64,000 nt of DNA, taken from Euglena gracilis. Lineage: Eukaryota > Euglenida > Euglenophyceae > Euglenales. This document shows, in pieces, positions 12,001 to 24,000 of the stretch (position 1 is the first letter of the stretch; each line of letters starts with the position of its first letter). The stretch is from positions 33,333,455 to 33,397,454 of the forward strand of contig CP154954.1 in the NCBI GenBank assembly GCA_039621445.1, written 5' to 3'. Position numbers and translations under genes: made by a program. The notes beneath the pieces were generated by a model. It was given only the letters and a program-made list of their open reading frames with translations. It had not been told where the DNA came from and did no database searches.

Positions 12001-15000
12001 ATTTGGCCTGTTATTTTGCTGAGATTTTTGCACTTTCATTTTTGCTGGGTTGGAGGAAAATTTTCCCCTCAGAAATTTTAAGGCATTGGCATTTTAAGGG
12101 ATTTTTACCCATTTTGGCCAAGAATTTAAAGTGAATTTTAAGGCATTTCTGTCAGAGAAAGTTTTTTTTGTTCGTGCTTCACATTTGTGGTCAATTCCAC
12201 TGGATCCCAAAGTGACCAACCCACCTCCCAGGCAGGTGCTGAATTGCTATTTTTCCAGGAAAATGGTCTTTAGCAGAGTAGAAAATGACTCCCCCTGGGG
12301 GAGTTGGTGAAAAATGGTCAATACCATCCCCCCCTTTATTTGACCCCCCCCCCTTAATTGAACATTTGGGTCTGGGGGAAAAAATTTTAGGCGCCAAAGG
12401 CGCCGAATTTTTTTTGTCCTCTCTCAAAGCCGAATTTCCGACCCCCCCCCCTCCTTTGAGCATTTGGGGGGTCTTTTGACCCGTGGCTGTGCTCAAATCA
12501 AGGGGGGGGGAATTGGCGCTCCTCCCTGCTGCCAGGGGAATATTGCCTGTGTGCCGAAGGGTGGCAATTTCACACCTTCTTTATGACTTATAATGACCAG
12601 GTTCCCTCAGACCCCCCATCAGCCAATTAGCTGGGGGGGACAAGCAAGGAGACTCAAGGATCCCACCCCCTGCTATCACCCCCAGCACAAAATTTGTTTT
12701 TTTTTGTGCACGGTTGGGTGCTTTGTGAATTTTTTTCTCCACTTTTTGATGGACATTTGTTTCAATGGTCAATTTTTGGGGAAGTCGTTGGAGCCTGGCC
12801 AAATTTTTGCCAGTGTTGTCCTGGTGGCCAATTAGGGGGGGTGAGGGTAGGGGGTACTAAATCCCCAAGGACCAGCCGAAGAACTTTTTTTTTGGAGTGC
12901 GAAAGGAGTGTCAGAAAAGTGCCAATTAGGTGGAATACTGGCAACGCACCCTAATTGTCCAATTAGGGTGCGTTGACATCACCAAAGGGGGTCTGGCAGT
13001 GCCCCCAGGGGTGACAAATACGGTAGGTGCCACTCTATAAATCAAAAATGACACCCACCGCTCCGCAATAAGAAATTTTGCTCGCTGCCGATGACAGTTC
13101 TTTTTGATTTTCCCTTCAAAATCCCCATAAATGACACCCTGGGGGGGTTTGGAGGGTTTCGGGGTGAATTATGAGGGATGTCGACAACGAAAATCGAACG
13201 CTCCCCATTGCTGACTGATTTTGTCCTCCAAGCTCCAGAAATCGCAAAAAACGACATCCAGCAAATGATTCACCAAGGTTGCCTTTCTACTCACCTCTCA
13301 CAAGACTGAAATGAAGGCAACCAAGGAACGTTGAATTTACACAACCCAACAACGCCCTCGATAAGTCCATAGGAAAGTCAGCTGTGTGGTGATTCATCCT
13401 CGGGATGTGGCGGGAGGTGCTCGTGGTGCCTCCGTGGCTGCATGGAGAGCTTTGGCAGCTCCCTTGTACAGACAATGCAGCTGCGGGATCAGGATTCTTT
13501 TTAAGATGCTGGACCCTTTTTCAGGCATTGACTGTAAGTTTTAGGGCGTCTCCCCAAAGAGTCTCGGGCGTCCTCTTTCTTTGGGCCCTTCCTGTCTCAA
13601 AAGAAGCACAAAAAGATCCAATCAAATTTTACTGACGGAACGTTGTGTAATTTTCTGGCAACAAACCCTGTGTGGAGGATTCGCTTTGACACTGACATTC
13701 TGATCTGTTCAATGCATATTCAAAGCGTTGGCATTCTGTTGCTTTTGAAGGAAAAAGAGCAAAAACAGTGCTTTTTAAAAAAGAAAACGGTATGAAAACA
13801 TAAAAAATAAAAGGAAAATTTTAGCGAAGGAAAAAGGTCAAAATGAAAAGTCGGAGTATTTTGAGAATTTGCAGAATTTTATCTCAAACAAGCTTTGAAG
13901 AATATTTGGCCCAGTTTTTGTTCAAAAAGTAATTGAAAGTTGAAAAAGCAAATGGTTTCTCCCAGTTTTTTAAAAACCAAAAGTAAGTTTCATCCCCACC
14001 TTTAGCCGAAGTGTTTCAAAATGCCCCTGTAATAGAAGTGTGTCCCTCCAACCAAAGTGAACCAAAATGTCCCCATAACCGAAATGTCATTGTAGCCAGG
14101 CCCCTGGGGATGCGTTATTTGAGCAGCAAGAGGAAGGAATTTCTGGGCCATGATGTCCTGACACATTGAAGGGCGTCGCATATTGCCCTTGAGTGTCCCC
14201 ACTCTCCTCAGCCCAAAAAAGAAACTCTGTACAGGGTTCATTGCTTGGCGATGGTGGCGTGGCAGCTCTGAGCAACCTCAGCAACTTTTCGTCCGGAGAA
14301 GCACCTTGCATTTTGTGGATACGATTATGCAATACAAACAACAATTGATTTTGCCGTTGCATTGAAATTTTGGTAAATTCAAATTGTGAGGTGGGATGAT
14401 TGGAGGAGTTATTTCACGTGCTAATGTGCTCGGCGATTTCCGCAGCCCATTGAAGCTGGCTTTGAAATGACATTTGCCCACGCACATCCAAGTTTTCTCC
14501 AAATTACAGTCCGGACAAAAATGGCGGAAGCGGACGGGAAACAAAATGACGGGAAATAAAATGATGGGAAAATTTTTATTCTGGAAAAAGTAATGGAAAT
14601 TTCAATTTTCCATGAAGGTAATAAGTGGGAGTTTTTCGGCAGCACCTCAAAATTCCAAGAAAGTGTCAAAATGGTGTTCTGGGTGTTCTTTTTTTTGTGG
14701 TTGTATTGAAAACACACCCCAAACTTGATCATATGTCATACCCCCATCCTTTGTGCGTGAAATTTGACCAGCTGTGAATGTGGTTCCTCCAAAAGGGCAT
14801 AGAAAGGGTACAGGGGGAAAAAATGATGGAAAAATGACGGGAAATTTTTGGTGGTTTCCCATCATCTTTGTTTCCCATCATTTTTGTCCGGACTGTGCAC
14901 ACGAAAGCAAAGCATCAAGTCGTTGCACACTTTTTGCCATAAATTGTGGTTTATTGAATTTTGTATGTGAAGCTTTTTTGGCTTTAAATGGGCGTTGGGT

Positions 15001-18000
15001 GATTCTGGTTCCAGCATTTGTTTCCTTCAATATTGGGATGAATGCGTTCACTCACAGATGGAGAATGGAAGTCCAGTGGCAGCCTCACTGTGTGCTCACC
15101 TGCGCGTCCCTCACGTCCCTCACCCTGCACCTCCACAAGAACAAGATCGAGAGTGCCGGGGCGGAGGCGCTCGCGCTGCTGCAGCGGGCCGCCTCCCTGC
15201 ACACCCTGTGCCCAGGGCCGGGGCTCCACGGACGGGGCTGATAGGTCCAGGGCTGCCCTTGGAGGAGTGGGAGCACACCATTTGTAGGGGTGGGTGGTAT
15301 GCTCCAGGGGTGGGGTCAAGGCAGTTTATCCGCCTCGGGGGTGAAATTGATATCCGCGATTTTTCCGCGATTTCCGCAATTTTCCATAACTTCCCGCAAT
15401 TTTTCAGCATTTTTTTCCCTTTGAGCTTTTTTTCTCGCATGAACCTGAAATGGAAGGCGAAACGAGTTCCGGCCATTCCTGAACGTTTCACAAGGGAATC
15501 AGGTGCTTTTTTGTCATTTTGTTGCAAATTTGCCAAAAGTTGCCAAAAATATTTTAAAACTTGACAAAATTCTGGGTCTTTTTTAGGTTTTCCCCCAATT
15601 TCTGCTGGGAAATAATTCTGCTCACCTGACCAGATTTTACCCGAGACCAAAGTTTTCGGCAACTTTTTGCCAGTTTTGGCTTTTTCACCAAGAAATTCCA
15701 TGTTTCCCGAACGAGCATGTTCCAAATTACAAAAATCAAGTTTTTAGACCTTTTTGTTGGAAAAAATGTGAATAACGGCTCAAAAGATACACCTGTGTTG
15801 CAAAATGAGCAAATTTGTGAGTTTTTTTTTTCCAACCCCCACTTCCAGGAGAAGTGCACTAATTTTCAAAAACACATTTAAAAAATTTCCTGCAATTTTT
15901 ACGCAGTTTTTCCGAAAGACTCTGATATCTATCCCCCACCCCTGCACCCTTGTGTGTCCCAAGCACGCGAAAGTATGCCAAGCACATCAGATAACACTGA
16001 CCCCCCAGGTCATCCTGTGTATATTTTCTGTAATTCTTGTCCAGTGCACAAGGAATTGAATGTCACAAGGAATGAATAAAAAAAATACGGAGGTAGCCCA
16101 ACTGCAAACCTCGTCCCTGCCTCTGCTTGAACTTGTGGGACAACCAAGTGACGTCGGATGGTGCCGTTGCATTGGCACGCCTCAAAGATTCTGTTTGGGT
16201 CTCTGCCAATTTATCTTCTGAGCCTGCTTTGATGCATCACATTTCAACAGCAAATCCCAATCACAAGTAGCATGGGAGCCTGGCCTTGCTTGGACACTCC
16301 CCACAGGGGTGTCCAGCCAGTCAGCTGCTTTTCCAGCGAAGTTAGCTTTGGCAGCCGATCTCGCATTTCAGCCGTATCTCGTCCCGTTTGCGCAACAAAG
16401 GTTTTACCTAAGGTTTTACATTTCTTGTTTTTTTTCAGGTTTTACAATTTTTTTACATTTTTTTTCGGAACGCAGGGGAAACAAAACTTGGAAGAATTTA
16501 GATCAGGCAAAAAAACACAAAAATTGAGCCTTTGCCCCGGGGTTCAAATGGTGGCGATCCTCATGTGAGGGGACAGTTTGGAGAAATTCTAGAAAGGGTT
16601 TTTTAATTTTGAAGCTTTTGCAGTAGGTATGTCTGACATGAAAGCACCATGGAAACAGCCCTTGAATTAGTTGTGGTGTGGAGGAGGACTCGAGGAAAGA
16701 GTGTCCGGGAATTGCATTGTAAACCTCCCAAATTTCAGCACGGATGTGCGGAAAGCGGGGGCACACGTCTTTGGGCCTTCTGTCAATTTTCTTCAGAATT
16801 CCATCAGAATTAGGGTTCAACCCCCTATTTTTTTGAAAACCAAAATTGTTTCAAGACCACAAAAATGTTCTTTTTTCTGGGAAAGAAAGGGTACTCAAAC
16901 AAGTTCTGGGGTTTTTGTTTTCCATGTAACCCCTCATTTAGACAGATTTTTTTTATGTTTGGACCTGGGGGGTGTGGGGTGAGCTGGTCTGCTGGAACCT
17001 CCAGGGTGGGTTACCCCTCCAAATTTAAACAACCCCTCCAAAATTAAGCAGCACCCACATTTAAGCAACCTTTGGGGCTGAACCGATCGACATGGTGGGT
17101 GAAATGCCGGTGTAATCACTTAAATACATCGCAGTGAGTGTTTCGCCGACCAGGTCAGCTTCCCAAATTGGCCTCCAAGCAGGCGCTCGACTTGAAGGTC
17201 CAGGCGAAAAGTTGAAGCGTGGGCCGATTTCTTCCCCCCCCCCCCCAGTCCCTGCCCAGGACCTGCTGCAGCCCATCCCCTCTTCGGGGGGGGGGGGTAC
17301 TGTGAACCCGAAAAACAGCAGCCTGGCCTGGGCAGTGCACAACGGCAGGTGTCTCCATAGCACACGGCACATACACTTTGCATGTGTGTTTGGGAGCCTT
17401 CTGGCAGGGGTGGGTGGGGGGACCCCTCCCTCCCTCCATCCTGGTCTTTAAGAAATCCCTGCATTGAAGGCTTGGCAGGGGTCTGGACCCCAGAACTGTG
17501 CGGGAATCCTTGAACCCCCATGGGTATGGGTGGGGGGATGGGGGGGGCTAGCATGCATTCCAACCGGCAGAGGTCCCACCCCGCATCCCTTCGTGTTCTG
17601 GCGCTTGACCTTTCTGACAACGCCGTGGGGGACAGGGGTGCTACTGCCTTGGCTGGTTTGATTGGGCTCTCCACCGTGTGGAGTGGTTTATGCAATGGGA
17701 AGCACCGTAACGCAACGTCCCCATAACGCTTTACCGGGACAGTTTTATTTGGAACGAACCTTGTTTGGCACCTCTTGGCACCTCTTCTTTTGGCAGAGGT
17801 GCCAATAGGTAAGGTGCAGATGGTGCCAAAGTACAACAAGTGACAATCCTGCCAGGGTGAACTTTATTAGCCAAAACCTGCAGTCCAACAACTAAATGAT
17901 ATTGATGAATTGCATTGGGGGGAACCACAGTTTTCATCTACAATGAAGAAGGCCCATACTGGCCATCACACTGGAATGACTTCTTGTCACCCGTTTCTTA

Positions 18001-21000
18001 AAAAAAAGTAGGTGCTGATAACATGGCTATAAGAGTTTTTTTTCCACCTTTTTATTATTATCATCCTTTTTTGATTGGCTTTGGAGGGCCTTCCTCCGTT
18101 CCAGCCACTGCATTCGTTCTATTGTGTTCACTGTGTCAAATTGTCAACCACGTCTATATCTTTGGCATGCAACTAGATTTCCAAGACAGTAGTGATGTTG
18201 CGCGAACTCAGAACGGTCCAATCGTTTAAAAAAGGCAGTTGAAAGTCAAAAAAAAATCGTCATCTGTCGCTGGATTCAGCTGTTTCAGGCTATTCATGTG
18301 CTCTTGGTCATTCCCATTATGGAGTGCTCACTCGCTGCCAACTCTCAGCCTGTCGTGGGTTGTCCACCCTGCCCACTGTCCTTCACACCTCTCGTGTGCC
18401 AGGCGTTTGGAATCAACTTGGCCACGGCCTGTCACCCTGGCCCATATGGCACGGCCATTGGGGGGGGGGTAGTATAAAGCCCCCCAAATATAAACCTCCG
18501 CAGGAGGTTTGGTTTTGCCCGAATATAAAGCCCTCCCCAATGTGACACCCGCCGATCAGGGAAAACAGATGGGTGGATGTAACAATTTCCCACCAGAAAT
18601 TCTCCATTTTGGACAAAAATTGCAAATTCTGAGGTAAATTTGAGGTACACAATGAAAATTTGGTATAATTTTGGCACTTGACTGTGGTTGAAGGCTGCCA
18701 AAGTCAGGATGGGCCACCCAGAAACAGTCGATCCCCCCCAATTTTAAACTCCCCACCCCAAATATAAAGTCCCCCTTGAGGGTCTTGAAATCCCGCCCAA
18801 ATGTGAAGGGGGGGCTTTATATTTGGGGGGGGGGTTAGGTAAGGGCAGCCTCTCTTGCACAAGTGTCGTTGAAACTGTGCCAAAGCGCACTTTCGGAATG
18901 CCACCTGGCATTTCCATTGAAATGCTGTGTCGTTCACACGGCAAGTTGTTGCCCTCCCCTGTGTCAACAACACGTTCTTGGAACAATGATGTGTAACAAC
19001 AACATCCTTGGACAAAGAGGGGGTACCCGGGCCTGTCATCTCCTGATAACTGAACCAGCTTCTTTTTAGCTCAGAAGACCCCCACAGGGGGGGGGCTGGG
19101 GCCGAACCTCCTTCCGGGGTGGAGGTTCGGCCCCAGACGGGCCGAACCCCTGGAGGTCCGGGTTTCAGCGCGAAGCGCTGGAAGGTTTTTTTTTTTGGGA
19201 AATGCCTTCAGAGAGTCCGTTTTTGGGGATAGTCCCCGCTGTCCCGGGGGGGGGGGGTCCTGTGCCCGGCTGGGTGGGGGGGGGGGCCCGCCCTCCCCCC
19301 GGGCGCTTAAAAATAGAATCCTCATCCAGTTGGGAGAACTTTGCCTCACTGCGACCGCCGTCCGCTCCAATGCCGGACCTCGCAAAGGGCGCTGCCGCCG
19401 ATGCTCGACCTCCACAACAATCGGGTGGGGCCGCTCGGGGCGGCGGAGCTGGCTGGACTCCAGCGCCACGCGGGCCTCGCTCGGCTGTGCCTCGACCAGG
19501 CCGTTTTTTAAGCTGGTGCCGACCCCACCCCGGGGGGTGGGTAGTGCCTGCCTGGGCAGGCACCCCAAGGCACTCCAAGCCCAAACCCCGGGGTTGGTAA
19601 AAAAAAAAAGCCTGGCCTCGACCTCTCCCACAACGAGATTGGGGACATCGGGGCCTCCGCCCTGGCGGCCGCCGCCCTCCCTGTGGTCCCCCTTGAAGTG
19701 TTTTGCCATAAAGCTGCCTTTGGGTGCCTGGTGGCGTTGTATTTTCCAGTCCTTGGTGAGGGGGTATCAAAAGCATTGGGAAATGCTGAAGGTGCAGAGA
19801 AAAGCGTCACAAAGGACTGATATTTAAATTTGTAAAACTTTTCCTGAAAATTCCTCCTCCCTAGGGGAATAATGGACAGCCAATTGATCCACTTTTTTTT
19901 ATTTTTGCAATTTTCCGCAATTTTCTGCAATCTTCCCACAATTTTCAGCAGTTTCCCCTCGGTTTCCTGCATTTTGCCTCAATTCCCGCAATTTCCTGCA
20001 AATTCTCCAATTTTTTTGCTTTGCAAAATTTATCGCATCAATGAGTTCCGGCCATTCCACGGATGATATAAAAACGAAGGGGTAACACAAGTACCTTTTT
20101 CGTATGTGTTTACATTTTCTCGAAATCTTGGCAAATTTTTGTCAAAACCCGGCAAGGCCGGCCAATTCGGCAATTCTTTTTTTTCCTTTAAGTTCTGTTG
20201 GTAAATGATTTTGCCTTCAATTTGGACCAGATTTATCCCAAGACGAAATTTTTTGGCAAATTTTGTCATTTTTTTTTATTTTTTGGGCCAACGAAATTGC
20301 ATATGTTGTGGAAGCAGCATGTTTCCAAAATAAGAAGAAGTATAATTTTGTAATATTTTGTTGGAAAAAATGCCAAACAATGTTGCAAAATTTCTGGAGC
20401 AGTTGAAAAATTTTGCAGGAGTACGTGATTATTAGTTACTTCTATTCGGGGTGTAGCTCAGAATCGTGTCCTTCCAGCAGAAATGTGTACATTCCTGATA
20501 TCAGTTTTTTCCTGCAATTTCTCTGATGGCCTCCAATATCAGTTATTCCCCCCCCCCCCGTTTCCCTCTCGGTTCATTGATAATTTGCATTCTTCTGCTG
20601 AGGTTTGAGTTGAGCTTGGCATTGGCAGATTTCTGTTGAAAGGCAGGTTTCCAGCCACCCTTTTCATTCTACTTCAACGGGCTTGGGTCCTTGGACAAAT
20701 AAAATGCTCCAGAGTTTGTGAGAGTGAACAAGAGCCAGCGGAAGGGAGTGGTGGCATCCCCGTTTATGTCCCAATCCCGAGGTGGTGGGGGGGGCACCGA
20801 ATCCAGGCAGGTCGGCGGGCCGGAGCCTCGCCCACATGCCAGGCCTCCAGTGGCTGTCGCTGGACGTGTACAAAACCGACATCGGCCCGGCCAGCGGGGT
20901 GCCCGGCGCTGCCAGAGACCCCACCCTCCCCCTCCACCGGCAATCCCAGCCCACTGGACGGGAACCCCCTTGTGCGTGGCGGGGGCCCAAGCGCTGGCTG

Positions 21001-24000
21001 GACTGGGGGCGGCCCCGGCACTGCACACGCTGCGGCCAGGGCCGGCGGCGGCCCCCGGGCCCGCCCCGGCGCCCCCAGTCCGCAGGGCATGGGAAATAAA
21101 AAGAAAGGGGGAGCAACCACGCTTCTTAGGAAGGTCACAACCCTTCGGGGGTATGGCACCTCCAGCACAAGGCACCCATAGGGGTTGTTGAAAAGGAACC
21201 CGGGAGCCAGGCATTTTTTAAGGCAATTTTTTTTTCAAAAATTTACAGCATTTTTTAAGGCTTTTATGGCATTTTAAGGCTTTAAAGGCTTTTAAGGCGT
21301 TTTAAGGAGCCATTTTTCAGCCCTGTCCATTAAGGCGTTTAAAGGAGCCATTTTTCAGGGCTGTTCAAGGGCTGTGTGGGCATCGAACCAACATTTTTGA
21401 TTTTGCACGAGGTCCAAAATCAAAAATCAAAAACATACTTTTATTTATTTTTTTAATGCCAGAAATCATCATTTTTTCCCCGGAGCTGGCCTGTTTTTGC
21501 CGAGATTTTGCGCTTTCATTTTTGCTCAGTCGGAGAAAAATTCTGCCCATATTTTTAAGCTGCATTTAAAAACATTTAAGGTTTTGGCGCGTTTGAAAAA
21601 TGATGATCCCTGCCTGGAGGCCCCTCCGCCCCGGTCCACTCGCCAGACCTTGTCGATTGCGGCCGAGTGTTGTGCCGGGTGTTGCCGGCGACCCACCGGC
21701 CGCGGCCCTGGCGGCACCTGAACCTGGGCCGCAACCCCATCGGGGACGGCGGGCTGGCTGCGCTGGCGGGGCTGCGCACCGCCGCCCGCCTCGGCACCCT
21801 GTCCCTCGACGCCGCCCGGGCCCACATCGGCCCCGGCGGGGCGGCGGCGCTGGCGAGGGGGGCGGCCTCTGCCATACCCGAACGAGGGATCCGTGACCCG
21901 TGTGTGACCGCTGTGACTTTCCAACTTCCAGCTCTGTTTGTACAGTGGCGGTGTTTCAATGGCCGCGACAGACGGGCCATTGATCAGTTTGGACCCTCGG
22001 GTTGGTGTGCCCCCCCCCCTCGCCGGCCAGGTCCCCGATGGGCCCCACTGCCGCAGGCGGGAGGCCGCCCCCGCCGGGCTGCTGGCGCAAGCGCCGCTCC
22101 TCCACACCCTCCGCCTGGACCTGTCCGGCAACCACCTCGGGCCGGACGGCGCCGAGGCCCTCGCTGGCCTCCGGGCCTCCACGTCCCTGCGCTCTCTGGC
22201 CCTCAACCTGAACCAGAACCAGCTCCGCCGCGGGCAGAGGGCAGTGGCCATGGCTATCATTGTTTCCGCCAATCAATGACGACGATTGTTTGACGTTGAA
22301 GTGATGGTTTTGATCATGACTTGTTTTTGCAGTGGACACGCAAGAGAATTTGGTGAAAACCCGTTGTGAAAATCTGAAACTTTGGGAAACCCCTGTTGTG
22401 CAACTCGCTCATTCAGAGCCTGATCCATAGAGCTGCCCTTTTCCCACCGTAGATGACAAAATTTGGTCTACTTTTGGGCCAAATCGTAACCCTAACCGTA
22501 TCCCACACTAGTGGGCCTGGCCTCCTGGGTAAAAAGCTGCCAATATCAACCCTTGGATATCAAACCAAATTATTCATTTAGATTCGTCGGCACTCCCCCT
22601 GTCCAATCATACGGGCACTCCCCGTGGCGAGGACCCCACTGGTATTCCGTCACCAATGCTCCAACCTGTCCCCTGGGCCCGATGGGGTTTGTTGGCTGGC
22701 GCAGCTGCGGGAGATGCGTCAGTTGCAGACGGTGGTGCTCCAGCTGGGCCTCGGCCAGTGCTCCGAACCCATATGGCCGTGCGGAGGAAAACAATCACAA
22801 GGCCTGAGCTAAGGATGTTCCAGATACAGGGTGGAACCCCCTTTCATAGCCTTCGCGCGTGAATAACTTGGGCCTGGCGGGGAGTTGGGGGTCAAACGGA
22901 GGTGATTCGGAAGGCAGCCCGAAACTACTGGGCCCCCCCGGGGGGGGGGGCCCAGTAGTTAATCCGGGGGGTCAAAATTTTTTTTTGCGTTAGTGATGGA
23001 ATAGGGTTAGGTGCGCGACTTAGGCTTAGGGTTAGGCCTAACTTGTACACCGAACACCCGTCTATAAATTAGGCCTAACCCTAAGCCTAAGTCGCGCACC
23101 TGACCCTATTCCATCATTAACACAAAAAAACTATTCTGACCCCCCGGATTAACTACTGGGCCCCCCCCCCGGGGGGGGGGGGCCCAGTAGTTTCGGGCTG
23201 CCATTCGGAAACTAGAAATCCAGTCGCTCGCGACTGAAAAAAAAAATTCCGGGAACCGGGCCAGGATCATGGTGATAATCAGTCGGTTCCCAAGGTGGCC
23301 CGAGGGGAGGGGGGGGGGTTGGACCCAGGGGTAAGCTTCGCTCTTACCCATAAAGAGATAAGAGCTCAAGCGACCCCCCACCTACAACCCCCCAGGGGTT
23401 AGAGGTGGGGGGGTTTAGGAGGTCCCTCCCTCCCCCTCATTCATGGGCGAGGGGGGCCGGACTGAGGACGATGCCGATAAAAGGCCGCAGACTCTCATTC
23501 CCCTCTGGCAGGACTTTAATGTGCACCAGATAATGATTGGGGTCTGTAATTCAGCCACTGTTCAGAAGGTGGAGGCGGCCCGCCCCCCCCCCCCTCTCTT
23601 CCGACTTTGCCATTTTGCTGGGGTCCAAAAATCGGTCAAAAAATCTATTTTTTGAAAATATCTCGAGAAAACGTACATTATTTCCGGAAATGTGGGTCTG
23701 ACGAAATGCACCCCCGGAGGCCCTCTATCGCCCCCGTTCGCCGTTTTGGCCGCTGACACGCCTGGCCCGTGTTCCGGCGCGCTTTTGCGGCCCAAAACGG
23801 CCATTTGGGGGGGGGGGGTTTTGGGTCGTTTTAGGGTCAAAAAATCGGTTTTTCCAAAATATCTCGACAATGAATCAAAATCAAAGAAAATGTCCGGACT
23901 GCAAAATTGAAGCCCTTGGAATGGTTTATTTTTCCCCCAATTCTTCGTGTAGCCCGAGTTACCATTTTCCGTTACCGAGTTACCGAGTTACCGAGTTACC

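Larger units (their letters stand above)
8516..15082. other. Mostly intronic repeat region between the F-box exon and the first firm LRR exon
   Basis: About 6.5 kb holding a poly-T tract, a tandem repeat array, poly-C fold-backs (9660-9740, 10070-10345), a GGCCCGGC-rich block (about 10783-10875) and dispersed elements. Only two weak LRR-like pieces are visible (13405-13480 and 14241-14295). More small exons must be hidden here if the gene is continuous. Confidence 0.5.
17676..19399. other. Intronic stretch with poly-C elements, one short exon probably missing
   Basis: LRR spacing requires about nine residues (five linker plus L..L) between the exons at 17577 and 19400. The only hint is PTVLHT around 18366-18385. 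The rest consists of poly-C elements (18466-18560, 18740-18842) and a GC-rich fold-back (19078-19330). Confidence 0.5.

Noticed and set aside
19494-19619. A conventional GT-AG intron at the split LRR exon
   Set aside because: No GT at any position compatible with restoring the frame; all shifts within the 8-bp duplicate give non-GT-AG ends.
22485-23060. Telomere-like AACCCTAA stretches
   Set aside because: Only one or two units, inside a palindromic element; no array.
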